Source: JALZKA01 sp963753385
GTDB lineage: Bacteria; Actinomycetota; Thermoleophilia; Solirubrobacterales; 70-9
Assembly (NCBI GenBank): GCA_963753385.1
Contig: CAVWCC010000007.1
Coordinates: 1-64,000 of the forward strand
Length of the DNA: 64,000 nt
Direction of reading: 5' to 3'
The notes under the pieces were generated by a model. It ran no database searches, was not told where the DNA came from, and worked only from the letters and a program-made list of their open reading frames with translations. Shown here piece by piece: positions 35,765 through 45,258 of this stretch (the stretch's first letter is position 1; each line of letters begins with the position of its first letter). A program made the translations under genes and the position numbers.

Positions 35765-38020
35765 TCAGCCGGGCGCAGGAAAGGCCGGGTTGGTGTAGGG
35801 CACGTAGCTGCGACAGGGCTGCCCGCGCAGGCCGGGACATGGCGGCAGCGTGTCCGGCGCGTCGATTCCGGGTACGACGGGGAGCACCAGTCGCGACCGA
35901 AGTTGCTCCGAATGAGCGACCGCGACCCACGGGGTCCCGCCCGGCTGCGCCTCGCCGAACGCCCAGATGGGCTGGTCACCACCCGGCGCGGACACGGTCA
36001 CCCGGATGCGGGACCCGGCGCGGAAGACGTGGCCGTGGTAGTACAGCGGCACCGCCACCTTCACATATCTGCCCTGGGGCAGCGTCAGCTCGTCCTCGAG
36101 GCGGAAGCTCGGCACCGGCTCGAGCAGCGTGCTTGCGGGGTCGAGCATCCGTGCGCCGGTTCGCAGCCAGCCGCCCTGCACGAAGGTCTCGTTGCCGTCG
36201 GCGCGCACCTCGGAGAGCGTCGCCTGCAGATCGACGTTCGGTGCCGACGACCGCACGAAGAGGTTCACCGCCCCGCCCCCGAGCACCGCAGTGTCCGAGG
36301 CCAGCGGGGCGCTCACGTACGAGAGGGCGCTCCCCGCCGGAGCCTGTTTCCAGTCGTAGCTGGGAGCGGCGGTCCACAGTCCCCCGGCGCCCGAGCCGGT
36401 GTTGCCGTTGAAGTTCGTCGGCGGCCGCGCCTGCGGATCCCAGGTGAACCGGTTGGCGCCGGGTGCCGCGGGCTGATTGGTCAGCGCCCCGTTGGGGGCC
36501 AGGTACCAGGAGCGCGACCCAACCGTTGCCGGCGGGATGGCGCCGAACGACCGCTCGAACCCGGGGAAGGGCTTGCCCGGAGGTCCGCCGCTGCCGTTCT
36601 CGAACAGGATCCGGACGCGTCTCAGGCTCTCGAACGCCGTCCGCGCCGACCGGAAGTCCGGCTGCGCCTGGATCGGGTCGTCCGGAAGCGTCACACCGGG
36701 CACCCCCATGAAGGCCGAATAGAGCACCGGGGCCAGGTCCTTGACCTGCTGCGACAGCACCGGTTTGCGCCTGGCCACGTAGAGCTCGAGGAAGTCGAAC
36801 CAGCGGTTGAACGTCTCCGGGTCGAGTGAGTCGATGTGCGCGCCGTTCGTGAACGTGAACCACTTGCGTTCAGTCCCGGTGAACCTGCGAACCAGCGCCG
36901 GGCAGTGGCCGCCGGTCTGCTCGTCCTGCCATTGGCATGCGAGGAAGACGGGGACGTCGATCTCGTCGACGAACTTGACGGGCGACAACGGATCCGCCAC
37001 CTCGGGCCGGTAGTAGCGATTGGCGCGGACCTTGGCGATCAGGTCCACGGCCTCCGTATGCAGATCCTGGTTCGCCTCGCACGTCTGGTCACCGCCCTGG
37101 ATCCGCTGCCAGGCCCACGCTTGACCCGTGGTCGCGGTCGCGGGCTGCGCGTCGTCGACGCGGTCCTGGGCCCATTCGAGGGCGAAGCCGGAGTTGAGGA
37201 TGCCGCCCGGATAGAGGGTCGTGGCGGAGTCGTCGATGACCGACAGCGGGGTGATCGCCGCCAGGCTCGGCGGCTGTGTCGCGGCGACGAAGAGCTGGCT
37301 GATCCCGCCGTAGGAGATGCCGAGCATGCCCACCCTGTCGTGCATGACCCAGGGCTGGCGCGCAACGGTCTCGATCACGTCGTAGCCGTCGAGCGCCTGC
37401 AGCCGCTCGAAGTAGTCGAACGCGCCGCCTGAGCAGCCGGTGCCGCGCATGTTCACGTCGACCACGGCGTACCCGAGCAGCCTCGCGATCGGCGCGATTC
37501 CGCTCTCGGGTCCGGCCGGGTTCGCGTAGCCGTATCCGGAGTACTCGACCAGGGTCGGATAGGGGCCGTTCGCCGCCGGACCCGGCAGCTGTACGTTCAC
37601 GGCCAGCTTGGTCCCGTCGCGCGTGGTCAGGTAGCCGTAGCCCCCGGCTGGCAGCGTCTGGTCATAGAGCCTGGCGCTCGGTGGCGGCGAGCTATCCGTC
37701 AGCACCCTGACGCCGGGCGAGACGTCGCCGCCCGATCCACCGGCCCTCACCCGGTACCCACGTCCGGGCTTCACGTCTCTGAAGATGGCCCCGCCCAGTT
37801 CCCCCGCCGTCCGCGCGCCAACCAGCTTGTTGCCGAGGAGCAGCTCCAGCTGCTCACCCGGGTTCGCACCGGTGACCTGGACCTGCTCGACGCTGCCCCG
37901 TACCTCGAGTCCTACCGCGCCGGAGGCAGAGGGCACCAGGAGCAGCGCCATGACGACGGCCGCAGCCAAGATGCCGGCCCGCCACGGGACGATGCCCCTC
38001 CGCGCCTCCTTGCGCAACAC
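35765..38020 (-). CDS. Secreted CocE/NonD-type (X-Pro dipeptidyl-peptidase S15 fold) hydrolase
   Basis: About 751 residues from a GTG at 38,020; an open frame runs further to 38,236 but overlaps the divergent transporter. A signal peptide (WRAGILAAAVVMALLLVPSASG) is followed by an Ig-like region. The alpha/beta-hydrolase core contains VEYSGYGYANP and VDVNMRGTGCSGGAFDYFE, the nucleophile elbow GISYGGISQ, and the Asp/His region near ITFTNGAHIDSLDPE. A C-terminal jelly-roll (X-Pro dipeptidyl-peptidase C-domain) contains APLASDTAVLGGGAVNLFV and YYHGHVFRAGSRIRVTV. It is probably an exported esterase or peptidase. Confidence 0.85.
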   Translation of the reverse strand: MLRKEARRGIVPWRAGILAAAVVMALLLVPSASGAVGLEVRGSVEQVQVTGANPGEQLELLLGNKLVGARTAGELGGAIFRDVKPGRGYRVRAGGSGGDVSPGVRVLTDSSPPPSARLYDQTLPAGGYGYLTTRDGTKLAVNVQLPGPAANGPYPTLVEYSGYGYANPAGPESGIAPIARLLGYAVVDVNMRGTGCSGGAFDYFERLQALDGYDVIETVARQPWVMHDRVGMLGISYGGISQLFVAATQPPSLAAITPLSVIDDSATTLYPGGILNSGFALEWAQDRVDDAQPATATTGQAWAWQRIQGGDQTCEANQDLHTEAVDLIAKVRANRYYRPEVADPLSPVKFVDEIDVPVFLACQWQDEQTGGHCPALVRRFTGTERKWFTFTNGAHIDSLDPETFNRWFDFLELYVARRKPVLSQQVKDLAPVLYSAFMGVPGVTLPDDPIQAQPDFRSARTAFESLRRVRILFENGSGGPPGKPFPGFERSFGAIPPATVGSRSWYLAPNGALTNQPAAPGANRFTWDPQARPPTNFNGNTGSGAGGLWTAAPSYDWKQAPAGSALSYVSAPLASDTAVLGGGAVNLFVRSSAPNVDLQATLSEVRADGNETFVQGGWLRTGARMLDPASTLLEPVPSFRLEDELTLPQGRYVKVAVPLYYHGHVFRAGSRIRVTVSAPGGDQPIWAFGEAQPGGTPWVAVAHSEQLRSRLVLPVVPGIDAPDTLPPCPGLRGQPCRSYVPYTNPAFPAPG

Positions 38021-38069
38021 GCCGCGAACTCTCTCACGTTTGTTCGGTCGGTGCCAGACTGCCGCGGTC

Positions 38070-39239
38070 TTGTCTGACTCGGTCACAGCCGAGGGACCGC
38101 GTGACTCCCCGGTCTCGATCTTCCGCCGCTTCCTCAAGTTCGGGGCGCTCGCCTGGGGCGGGCCGGCGGCGCAGATCGCGATGATCAAGCACGAGTGCGT
38201 GGACGAAGAGCATTGGGTCTCGGAGGACACGTTCAAGAAGACCCTGGCGGTCTATCAGGTGCTACCTGGCCCTGAGGCCCACGAGCTCTGCGTCTATTTC
38301 GGGCGAATCCGCGGGGGCAAGCTCGGCGCTTTCCTGGCGGGGCTCGGTTTCATGCTGCCTGGGTTCGTCCTGATGCTCGCGCTCTCGATCGTGTATGTGG
38401 AGGCCGACCTGGCGGACAACTTGGAGGAGCTCTTCTACGGCTTGACCGCCGCAGTCGGAGCGATTGTGGCTCGGGCGCTCGTTCGGCTCAGCAGAACGTT
38501 CATAACCGACGTGCCCTTGGCGCTGCTCGCCGTCGGTGCGTTCGCGCTCACAGTGTTCGTCTCGGCGAACTTCGCCCTCGTTCTGGTCGGTGCGGGACTG
38601 GCCTATGAGCTCTGGAACAACACCGAGCGCTGGATCAGCCGGGCGCACTCATTTTCGCTCGGGCCCGCGGTGCTGGTGGTCGTTGCCGGAAGCATCAGCC
38701 TCTCGCTGACGGCCGAGATCTTCTGGGAGGGACTGAAAGCCGGCCTGGTGACCTTCGGTGGCGCGTTCACGGTGATCCCCTACCTCCACGACGTCGCTGT
38801 CGAGGCGCAGGAGTGGCTCACGGAGAGCCAGTTCGTTGACGGGCTGGCGATGAGCGGGGTGCTGCCCGCCCCGCTGATCATCTTCTCCACGTTCGTGGGG
38901 TACATCGCCGGCGGGCTCACCGGCGCTCTCGTCATCACCCTGGGCATCTTCCTGCCCGCGTTCGTCTTCCCGATCTTCTTCCACCGCACCCTCGTCGGCA
39001 TCGCTGATAACCCGCGCATTCGCCCGTTCCTCCTCGGTGTGGCGGCGGGGGTGATCGGCCTGATCGCCGCGGTCACCGTGGACATCCTCGACACCAGCGT
39101 GGTCGACCTCCCGACCGCAATCCTCGCTCTGCTTGCGTTCCTGGTTCTCAACAGGTGGCACGGAAAGCTGACCGTGCTCTACGTGGTTGTCGGCTGTGGT
39201 CTCGCCGGAGCTGGTCTTCAGCTCAGCGGAGTGGTCTAG
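38070..39239 (+). CDS. chrA: Chromate transporter, CHR family (fused two-domain)
   Basis: About 389 residues, start uncertain (TTG 38,070 is the first plausible codon before SPVSIFRRFLKFGALAWGGP). Two homologous halves are visible. The first has FLKFGALAWGGPAAQIAMIK and VLPGPEAHELCVYFGRIRGG. The second has GLKAGLVTFGGAFTVIPYLH and AMSGVLPAPLIIFSTFVGYI. These FGG/WGG and LPGP/LPAP motifs define long CHR-family chromate-sulfate antiporters, which expel chromate. About ten membrane helices. The start lies 50 bp from the divergent hydrolase start; the stop overlaps ligA tail-to-tail by 4 nt. Confidence 0.85.
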   Translation: MSDSVTAEGPRDSPVSIFRRFLKFGALAWGGPAAQIAMIKHECVDEEHWVSEDTFKKTLAVYQVLPGPEAHELCVYFGRIRGGKLGAFLAGLGFMLPGFVLMLALSIVYVEADLADNLEELFYGLTAAVGAIVARALVRLSRTFITDVPLALLAVGAFALTVFVSANFALVLVGAGLAYELWNNTERWISRAHSFSLGPAVLVVVAGSISLSLTAEIFWEGLKAGLVTFGGAFTVIPYLHDVAVEAQEWLTESQFVDGLAMSGVLPAPLIIFSTFVGYIAGGLTGALVITLGIFLPAFVFPIFFHRTLVGIADNPRIRPFLLGVAAGVIGLIAAVTVDILDTSVVDLPTAILALLAFLVLNRWHGKLTVLYVVVGCGLAGAGLQLSGVV

Positions 39240-41245
39240 ACCAGCCCCCGCAGCTTCTCCTCGTCGATCACCTCGACGCCGAGCTCCTCGGCCTTGGCGA
39301 GCTTCGAGCCCGGGGTCTCCCCCGCCACCACGTAGTCGGTCTTCTTCGAGACCGAGTTGGTGACCTTGCCGCCCGCCCGCTTGATGAGGGTGCTGGCTTG
39401 GTCGCGCGACATGCTCGGGAGCGTGCCCGTGAGAACGAACGTCTTGCCCTCGAGCGGCCCGCCGGTCACGCGACGCTCGGACTCGTCGAGCTCGAAGCGG
39501 AGGCCGCGTTCGCGGAGGCGCTCGATCAGCTTCCGGGTCGCATCCTCGGCGAGCTCCTCGGCGATCTGCGCGGCGGTGATCGGCCCCACTCCCTCGACCT
39601 CTTCGATCTGCTCGGCGTCGGCCGCGAGCAGGGCGTCCATCGTGCCGAAGTGCTCGGCGAGGGCCTGCGCGGTGACGTAGCCGATCCCGGGGAGCCCGAG
39701 CGCGAAGAGGACGATCGAGAACGGCTCCTTCTTGGACTCCGCGATCGCGTCGACCAGGTTCTTGGCCGAGATCTCGGCGAAGCCCTCGAGTTCGGCCAGC
39801 TGTTCCGCCGTCAGGTCGTAGACGTCGGCCTGGTCCGAGATCAGGCCCTCATCGAGGAACCGGTAGCTGAGCTTCTCGCCGAAGCCCTCGATGTCCATCA
39901 CCCCGGTGAAGTGCTTCATGTGCTGGAAGTTCTGGCCCGGGCAGCCGCGCCGGTTCGGGCAGATCGTGAAGACCGAGTCCTCGGGCTTCACCGTGGGCGT
40001 GTCGCAGGCGGGGCATTTCTTCGGCGGCCGGGCCTTGCGCAGGCGCTTGCCCTTGCGGTGCTGGATCAGCGGCGAGATCACCTGCGGAATCACGTCGCCG
40101 GCCCTGGTGACGACCACCTGGTCGCCCTCGCGAACGTCCTTGCGCGCCAGGTCCTCCTCGTTGTGGAGGGTCGCCTGGCTCACCGTCACGCCGCTGACCT
40201 GTACGGGCTCGAGCTGGGCGAACGGGATCATGTTGCCGATCCGGCCGACGTTCCAGACGACCTTCCGCAGCTTGGTGGTGGCCGTCATCGGTGGGAACTT
40301 CCAGGCGATCGCCCAGCGCGGCTCGCGGCCAACGACGCCCAGCTCGCGCCAGAGCGGCCGCTCGTCCACCTTGACCACGACGCCGTCGATCTCGTAGTCG
40401 AGGCGCTCGCGGCGCTCCTCCCACCAGCGGCATCGCTTGACAACTCCCTCGACTCCCGCGTGCGTCTTGATCTCGCCCTCGACCGGGAAACCGGCGTCGC
40501 GCAGCCAGGCGAGCTCGTCGGAGTGGGTTGCGTGGTCGATCCCGCGCCGGGCGCCGATGCCGTAGGCCCAGAGCGAGAGCGGCCGCCCGGCGGCGATGCT
40601 CGGGTCGAGCTGGCGGATCGTGCCCGCCGCGGCGTTGCGGGGATTCGCAAACGCCGGTTCACCGGCCTCGGTCCGCTGCTCGTTGAGCTCGGCGAAGCCG
40701 GAGCGCGGGAAGTAGACCTCTCCACGCACCTCGATCAACTCGGGGGCATCCGCGATCCGCTTCGGGATCTGGTCGATCGTGCGGATGTTGTGGGTGACGT
40801 CCTCGCCGACTCGGCCGTCCCCGCGGGTGACGCCCCGAACGAGCCGGCCCTTCTCGTAGACGAGCGAGATAGCGAGCCCGTCGATCTTCGGCTCGGTCAC
40901 GTACGAGATCTCGGATGCAGTGATGTCCATGCGCCGCAGCAGGTTCGAGATGCGGTTCTCCCAGGCGCGGAGCTCCTCCTCGTTGCGGGCGTTGCCGAGC
41001 GAGAGCATCTGCTCGGGGTGCTCGACCTGCTCGAACTTCGCCAGCGGCGCGGCGCCCACCTTCTGCGTCGGCGAGTCCGGGGTGATCAGGTCCGGGTTCT
41101 CGGCTTCGATCGCGCGCAGCTCGTTCAGCAGCGCGTCGTACTCATCGTCGCCGATCTCCGGCTCGTCCTGCTCGTAGTACAGGCGGTTGTGGTGCTCGAG
41201 CTCCTCGCGGAGCTCGGAGGCGCGCTGGGCCGGGCTCGGACTCAT
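39236..41245 (-). CDS. ligA: NAD-dependent DNA ligase
   Basis: 669 residues from ATG 41,245, chosen because family alignment begins MSPSPAQRASELREELEHHN. Domain Ia has YYEQDEPEIGDDEYDALL (NMN-binding Tyr/Asp). The adenylation site is EPKIDGLAISL with Lys120. The nucleotidyltransferase domain continues to about 310 and the OB fold has GNMIPFAQLEPVQVSG. The Zn finger is CPACDTPTVKPEDSVF then CPNRRGCPGQ; helix-hairpin-helix repeats and a BRCT domain (LEGKTFVLTGTLPSMSRDQA) follow. It seals nicks in replication and repair. Its start codon overlaps the surE stop region. Confidence 0.95.
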   Translation of the reverse strand: MSPSPAQRASELREELEHHNRLYYEQDEPEIGDDEYDALLNELRAIEAENPDLITPDSPTQKVGAAPLAKFEQVEHPEQMLSLGNARNEEELRAWENRISNLLRRMDITASEISYVTEPKIDGLAISLVYEKGRLVRGVTRGDGRVGEDVTHNIRTIDQIPKRIADAPELIEVRGEVYFPRSGFAELNEQRTEAGEPAFANPRNAAAGTIRQLDPSIAAGRPLSLWAYGIGARRGIDHATHSDELAWLRDAGFPVEGEIKTHAGVEGVVKRCRWWEERRERLDYEIDGVVVKVDERPLWRELGVVGREPRWAIAWKFPPMTATTKLRKVVWNVGRIGNMIPFAQLEPVQVSGVTVSQATLHNEEDLARKDVREGDQVVVTRAGDVIPQVISPLIQHRKGKRLRKARPPKKCPACDTPTVKPEDSVFTICPNRRGCPGQNFQHMKHFTGVMDIEGFGEKLSYRFLDEGLISDQADVYDLTAEQLAELEGFAEISAKNLVDAIAESKKEPFSIVLFALGLPGIGYVTAQALAEHFGTMDALLAADAEQIEEVEGVGPITAAQIAEELAEDATRKLIERLRERGLRFELDESERRVTGGPLEGKTFVLTGTLPSMSRDQASTLIKRAGGKVTNSVSKKTDYVVAGETPGSKLAKAEELGVEVIDEEKLRGLV

Positions 41246-42111
41246 CGGCGTGCGCTCGCCTCCCCGCCGTTCGAATCCACGTGCTCCGCTGCGCGGTCGA
41301 GCATGCCGGCGACGTCCCACTCGCCGAGGCCGCCGAGGCCGTCATGGTGAGTCAGGTCGAAGTGGATTGGCGTCAACGCCACCTTCCCGCGCGCGACCGC
41401 GGCGAGGTCGGTTCCCGGCTCGTCCTCGAACGACGGCTCGAAGCCGTAGATCTCATAGCGCCGCCGGCCCTCGGAGTCCTCCTCGACCAGCTTCAGCTCA
41501 TCGTTGTAGAGGCGCTTGCCGAGCCGGGCGACCTCGATGCCCTGCGGCTCCCCGGCCGGGACGTTCACGTTCAGGAGGATGCCCTCCGGGAGCGGCGTCT
41601 CCGTGAGGCGCCGGACCAGCTCGACCGCGAGCCCCGCGGCCACGCTGAAGTCGAACGTGCGCCCGAAGCGAAATCCCATCTCCCGTGCGGTGGACTGCTG
41701 GGAGATCGCGATTGCGGGGATCCCCAGCACGATTCCCTCGAGCGCGGCGGCCACCGTGCCCGAGTAGGTGATGTCGTCGCCCAGGTTGGCGCCGTGGTTG
41801 ATCCCCGACACGATCAGGTCCGGGCGCTCGCCGAGCAGGCCGAGGTCGGCGAATCGGACGCAGTCCACAGGCGTGCCCTCGGTGGCGAACCCGCGATCGC
41901 CGTCCTCGAACTCGATCTCCTCGACCCACAGGGGGGAGCGAGTGGTGATGCTGCGGGCGGTGGCGCTTCGGTTCGAATCCGGCGCGACGACATCCACCTG
42001 CACCCCGTCGAGCTTGCGCAGCGCTCGACGCAGCGTCTGCAGGCCCTCCGCCCCGATCCCGTCGTCGTTCGTGACCAGCACCCGCACTCGGGCGATTGTA
42101 TGGCCCGACAT
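41242..42111 (-). CDS. surE: 5'/3'-nucleotidase SurE
   Basis: 289 residues. VRVLVTNDDGIGAEGLQTLR carries the metal-binding DD, and VVAPDSNRSATARSITTRSP the conserved Ser/Asn ligands. DLIVSGINHGANLGDDITYS is the second signature, with YSGTVAAALEG next. SurE dephosphorylates nucleoside monophosphates and short polyphosphates using a divalent metal in the stationary phase. A GTG at VRVLV could be the true start. It overlaps ligA by 4 nt, and truA lies 21 nt upstream, so truA-surE-ligA form a cluster. Confidence 0.93.
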   Translation of the reverse strand: MSGHTIARVRVLVTNDDGIGAEGLQTLRRALRKLDGVQVDVVAPDSNRSATARSITTRSPLWVEEIEFEDGDRGFATEGTPVDCVRFADLGLLGERPDLIVSGINHGANLGDDITYSGTVAAALEGIVLGIPAIAISQQSTAREMGFRFGRTFDFSVAAGLAVELVRRLTETPLPEGILLNVNVPAGEPQGIEVARLGKRLYNDELKLVEEDSEGRRRYEIYGFEPSFEDEPGTDLAAVARGKVALTPIHFDLTHHDGLGGLGEWDVAGMLDRAAEHVDSNGGEASARR

Positions 42112-42132
42112 CGGGGCGTTCGAGCGCGGGGC

Positions 42133-42907
42133 CTAGGGCGACTCGGGGTACTCGAACGCCGGGCCGTCGCCGAACGTGGCAGCCGTGAAGTAGAGGCCGT
42201 GGGCCGGAGCCGTTTCCCCCGCCGAGTCCCGCGGTGCGCCCTCGAGCAGGGCGCGGAAGTCTTCGACCGGACGTTTCCCGTCGGCAACTTCGAGCATCGT
42301 CCCCACGAGCACGCGGATCATGTTCCGCATGAACGCGTCCGCGGTGATCTCGTAGGCGAGGACCTGTTCCGACTCCTGCCGCCACGCTGATTCCAGCACC
42401 ACCCGCTCGAAGCGCACGTGCTCGGTCTGGGTTGGCGTGAACGCGGTGAAATCGTGCTCGCCCTTGATCGAGGCCGCGCAGGAGTCGAGCGCGGTACGGC
42501 CGACCCGGCGCGGCCACCAGAGGGCGCGGTCCTCCTCGAACGGGCTGCGGGTGGCCGTGGTCAGCACGCGGTATCGGTAGCTGCGCGAGGTGCGCCCAGT
42601 GGCGGGCATCGAATCCCGCCGGGGCGGGTTGGGCCGCGATCACGGCAACGTCGCGCGGCAGGACGGCGTTGATCCGGTGCGCCAGGCGATCCGGGGGCTC
42701 ACGGTCGAGCTCGAAGCTCGCCACCTGGCCGGTTGCGTGCACACCGGCGTCGGTGCGGCCGGCGACGGTCAGCTCGACCTCGACGCCGCCGAGGATCTTG
42801 CCGACGGCCGACTCGAGCTCCTCCTGCACCGTGCGAAGCCCCGGCTGGCGTGCCCAGCCGGCGAACCCGGTGCCCTCATAGGCGAGGTCGAGGCGAATCG
42901 TTGTCAT
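42133..42907 (-). CDS. truA: tRNA pseudouridine(38-40) synthase TruA, one frameshift
   Basis: From ATG 42,907: MTTIRLDLAYEGTGFAGWAR, then the catalytic GRTDAGVHATGQVASF (nucleophile Asp). Next is INAVLPRDVAVIAAQPAPAG and FDARH. The frame shifts by one near 42,600 and continues SRSYRYRVLTTATRSPFEED, then IKGEHDFTAFTPTQTEHVRF, ADAFMRNMIRVLVGTMLEVA and ends FEYPESP. Total 775 nt, one over a multiple of three. TruA modifies uridines in the anticodon stem. The gene is widely conserved, so a sequencing indel is the simplest explanation. Confidence 0.85.
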
Positions 42908-42978
42908 GTGCTGCAACTCACAGTCCGATGGCCGATGACCGGTATGGTCGCCTAACCGAAACTCGGGAGGAGCCGCCG

Positions 42979-43257
42979 ATGTCCAATATGACGGAGAACC
43001 AGCGCAGTCAGTTCGAACGCTACGACCTGCGCGAGAAGCGGCCGCGCCTGAACGAGGTGAGCGACCGTGGGCAGCGCTACCTCGCCGCCCTGACGCTCGT
43101 CTTCATCGCGGTCCTCGTCGTCCTCACGATCGCCGCCGTGCAGGTGTTCGACGGCTGGCACCACCTGATCGTGATCGCCGACATCGTGCTGGTTATCGGC
43201 GCGATCGCCGTCTGGATTTACTCGACGCGGCAGAGCGACGAAGCCGCCGGCTCCTAG
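42979..43257 (+). CDS. Small two-helix membrane protein
   Basis: 92 residues from ATG 42,979 (GGGAGGAGCC upstream). A charged N-terminus (MSNMTENQRSQFERYDLREK onward) is followed by helices LAALTLVFIAVLVVLTIAAV and LIVIADIVLVIGAIAVWIYS, with a short acidic tail. It diverges from truA and overlaps the rplQ 3' end by 4 nt. No family name recognised. Confidence 0.65.
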   Translation: MSNMTENQRSQFERYDLREKRPRLNEVSDRGQRYLAALTLVFIAVLVVLTIAAVQVFDGWHHLIVIADIVLVIGAIAVWIYSTRQSDEAAGS

Positions 43258-43607
43258 ACGAGCTCCAGAAAGACCATCTCGGTGGAGTCGGACCGCCGGG
43301 GTCCGAGCTTGACGATGCGCGCGTAGCCGCCGGGCCGCTCCGCGTAGCGCGGGGCGATCTCCTCGAAGAGCTTGTGGACGAGGAACTTGTCCTGGCCGAG
43401 CTCCGACAGCGCCTGCCGGCGCGCGTGCAGGTCGCCCCGCTTGCCAAGCGTGATCAGCTTCTCGAGCTGCGGCTTCACAGCCTTGGCCTTGGCCTGCGAC
43501 GTCTTGATCCGCTCGTGCTGGATCACCTCACGGCAGAGGTTCCGCATCAGCGCCTGGCGGTGCGCCTTATCGCGGCTGAGCTTGCCCTTCTGCTTGGCGT
43601 GGCGCAT
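43254..43607 (-). CDS. rplQ: 50S ribosomal protein L17
   Basis: 117 residues: MRHAKQKGKLSRDKAHRQAL, MRNLCREVIQHERIKTSQAK, AKAVKPQLEKLITLGKRGDL, with PGGYARIVKLGPRRSDSTEM near the end. Length and motifs are standard. L17 sits at the peptide exit tunnel. Last gene of the alpha operon, 5 nt after rpoA. Confidence 0.96.
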   Translation of the reverse strand: MRHAKQKGKLSRDKAHRQALMRNLCREVIQHERIKTSQAKAKAVKPQLEKLITLGKRGDLHARRQALSELGQDKFLVHKLFEEIAPRYAERPGGYARIVKLGPRRSDSTEMVFLELV

Positions 43608-43612
43608 GGCAA

Positions 43613-44581
43613 TTACTCGGTCCTCAGGTTCAAACCAAGCTGGTTCAGTGCCTCGATGACTTCCTCCGTACTGCGCCGGCCGAAGTTCGGGATCGCGTTC
43701 AACTCGGATTCCGACCGGGTCACAAGGTCGCCCACCGTCTGGATTCCGGCGCGCTTCAGGCAGTTGTACGCACGCACGCCGATCTCGAGCTCCTCGATCA
43801 GGCGGTCGTCGCCCTCCGCGACCGGCGCTCCGGCCACGGCCTCGGCGCCGAGCTGGTCGTAGTTCGAGCGGTCGGTCAGCGCCTCGACGCTCTCCGGGTC
43901 GGAGAAGATCGCGAGCGACTTGATCAGGATCTCCGCCGCCTCGCGCATCGCTGCGCTCGGTTCGATCGAGCCGTCGGTCTCGATCTCGAGCTGGAGCTTG
44001 TCGAAGTCGGTGCGCTGCCCGACTCGGGCGGTGTCGACCTGGTATGCCGCGCGGCGGATCGGCGAGAAGATCGAGTCGATCGGGACCACGCCGATCGGCT
44101 GGTCCTCCGACTTGTTCTCCTCGGCGGCCGAGTAGCCGCGGCCCTTGCCGATCGTGAGGTACATCTCGAGCTTGGTCTTCTTCTCGAGCGTGGCGATCGG
44201 CGTGTCGGGGTTGAGGATCTCGACGCCCGCGGGCAGGTCGATGTCCTTCGCCTTGACCTCGCCGGGCCCGCTTGCGACCAGCGGCGCCTCGACCTCGTCG
44301 GCGTCGGTGTGCATCTTCACGACGACGTCCTTCAGGTTCAGGATGATGTCGGTGACGTCCTCCTTGACGCCGGGGATCGTCGAGAACTCGTGCGCGACGC
44401 CCTCGATCCTGACGCTCTTGATCGCGGCGCCGCCAAGCGAGGACAGCAGCACGCGGCGAAGGCTGTTGCCGAAGGTGTAGCCGAACCCCTTGTCGAGGGG
44501 CTCGATCGTGAACGTGCCCTTGTTGTCGGCCACGTCCTCCTTGCTGATCTTCGGGATCTGGAATTCGGGCAGGGTGGTCAT
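43613..44581 (-). CDS. rpoA: DNA-directed RNA polymerase subunit alpha
   Basis: 322 residues from ATG 44,581 (the open frame extends further upstream). The N-terminal dimerisation domain has FTIEPLDKGFGYTFGNSLRR and VLLSSLGGAAIKSVRIEGVA. The C-terminal domain (about 250-322) has LEIGVRAYNCLKRAGIQTVG and FGRRSTEEVIEALNQLGLNL. The linker (about 228-245, AGAPVAEGDDRL) is short. Alpha nucleates polymerase assembly and its CTD contacts UP elements and activators. Confidence 0.96.
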   Translation of the reverse strand: MTTLPEFQIPKISKEDVADNKGTFTIEPLDKGFGYTFGNSLRRVLLSSLGGAAIKSVRIEGVAHEFSTIPGVKEDVTDIILNLKDVVVKMHTDADEVEAPLVASGPGEVKAKDIDLPAGVEILNPDTPIATLEKKTKLEMYLTIGKGRGYSAAEENKSEDQPIGVVPIDSIFSPIRRAAYQVDTARVGQRTDFDKLQLEIETDGSIEPSAAMREAAEILIKSLAIFSDPESVEALTDRSNYDQLGAEAVAGAPVAEGDDRLIEELEIGVRAYNCLKRAGIQTVGDLVTRSESELNAIPNFGRRSTEEVIEALNQLGLNLRTE

Positions 44582-44634
44582 TCCAGTCTCCGGTCTTTGG
44601 TGTTCTGGTGAGCCGTAGGGGAAATGTGGCTGTA

Positions 44635-45255
44635 CTACTTCGAGTAGAGCTCGACGATCAGCTGCTCCTGAACCGGGGTCTCGATCTCCGCGCGGTCGGG
44701 GAGACGGAGGACCTTCGCGGTCAGGGCGTCGTGATCGGCCTGCAGCCACGGCGGCACCGCGGCGGTCAACTCTGTGGCGGAGCGGACGACGTCCGCCGCC
44801 TTCGCATCCGGCTTGATCGTGATCACGTCGTCGGGCCGGACCTGATAGCTCGGGATGTTCACGCGGCGGCCGTTCACGAGCCAGTGCCCGTGGCTGATCA
44901 GCTGCCGCGCCTGGCGGCGGGAAGCCGCGAAGCCGAGACGCACCAGAACGTTGTCGAAGCGCCGCTCGAGCAGGCGCAGCAGGTTCTCGCCGGTCACTCC
45001 CGGCTGCCGCGCGGCCTTCGCGTAGTAGTGCCGGAACTGCTTCTCGAGCAGCTGGTAGTAGCGGCGCGTCTTCTGCTTCTCACGGAGCTGGTTGCGGTAC
45101 TCCGAGGCGCGTACGCGCGCGCGGCCGTGCTCGCCCGGCGGATACGAGCGGCGCTCGACGCCGCACTTGTCGGTCAGGCAGCGCTCGCCCTTCAGGAACA
45201 GCTTCTGGCCCTCGCGGCGGCACTGCTTGCACTGCGGTCCCGTGTCTCTGGCCAT
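44635..45255 (-). CDS. rpsD: 30S ribosomal protein S4, zinc-binding type
   Basis: 206 residues. The N-terminus has a full Cys4 site: Cys9, Cys12, Cys26 and Cys31 (CKQC-x13-CLTDKC). The S4 RNA-binding domain RFDNVLVRLGFAASRRQARQ and HGHWLVNGRRVNIPSYQVRP is intact. S4 is a primary 16S rRNA binder and in many bacteria represses its own operon. It is not the zinc-free paralogue found in some actinobacteria. Confidence 0.96.
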   Translation of the reverse strand: MARDTGPQCKQCRREGQKLFLKGERCLTDKCGVERRSYPPGEHGRARVRASEYRNQLREKQKTRRYYQLLEKQFRHYYAKAARQPGVTGENLLRLLERRFDNVLVRLGFAASRRQARQLISHGHWLVNGRRVNIPSYQVRPDDVITIKPDAKAADVVRSATELTAAVPPWLQADHDALTAKVLRLPDRAEIETPVQEQLIVELYSK

Positions 45256-45258
45256 CGC

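Noticed and set aside
39155..41350. 731-codon plus-strand frame over ligA
   Set aside because: Shadow of ligA; the minus strand encodes a complete ligase.
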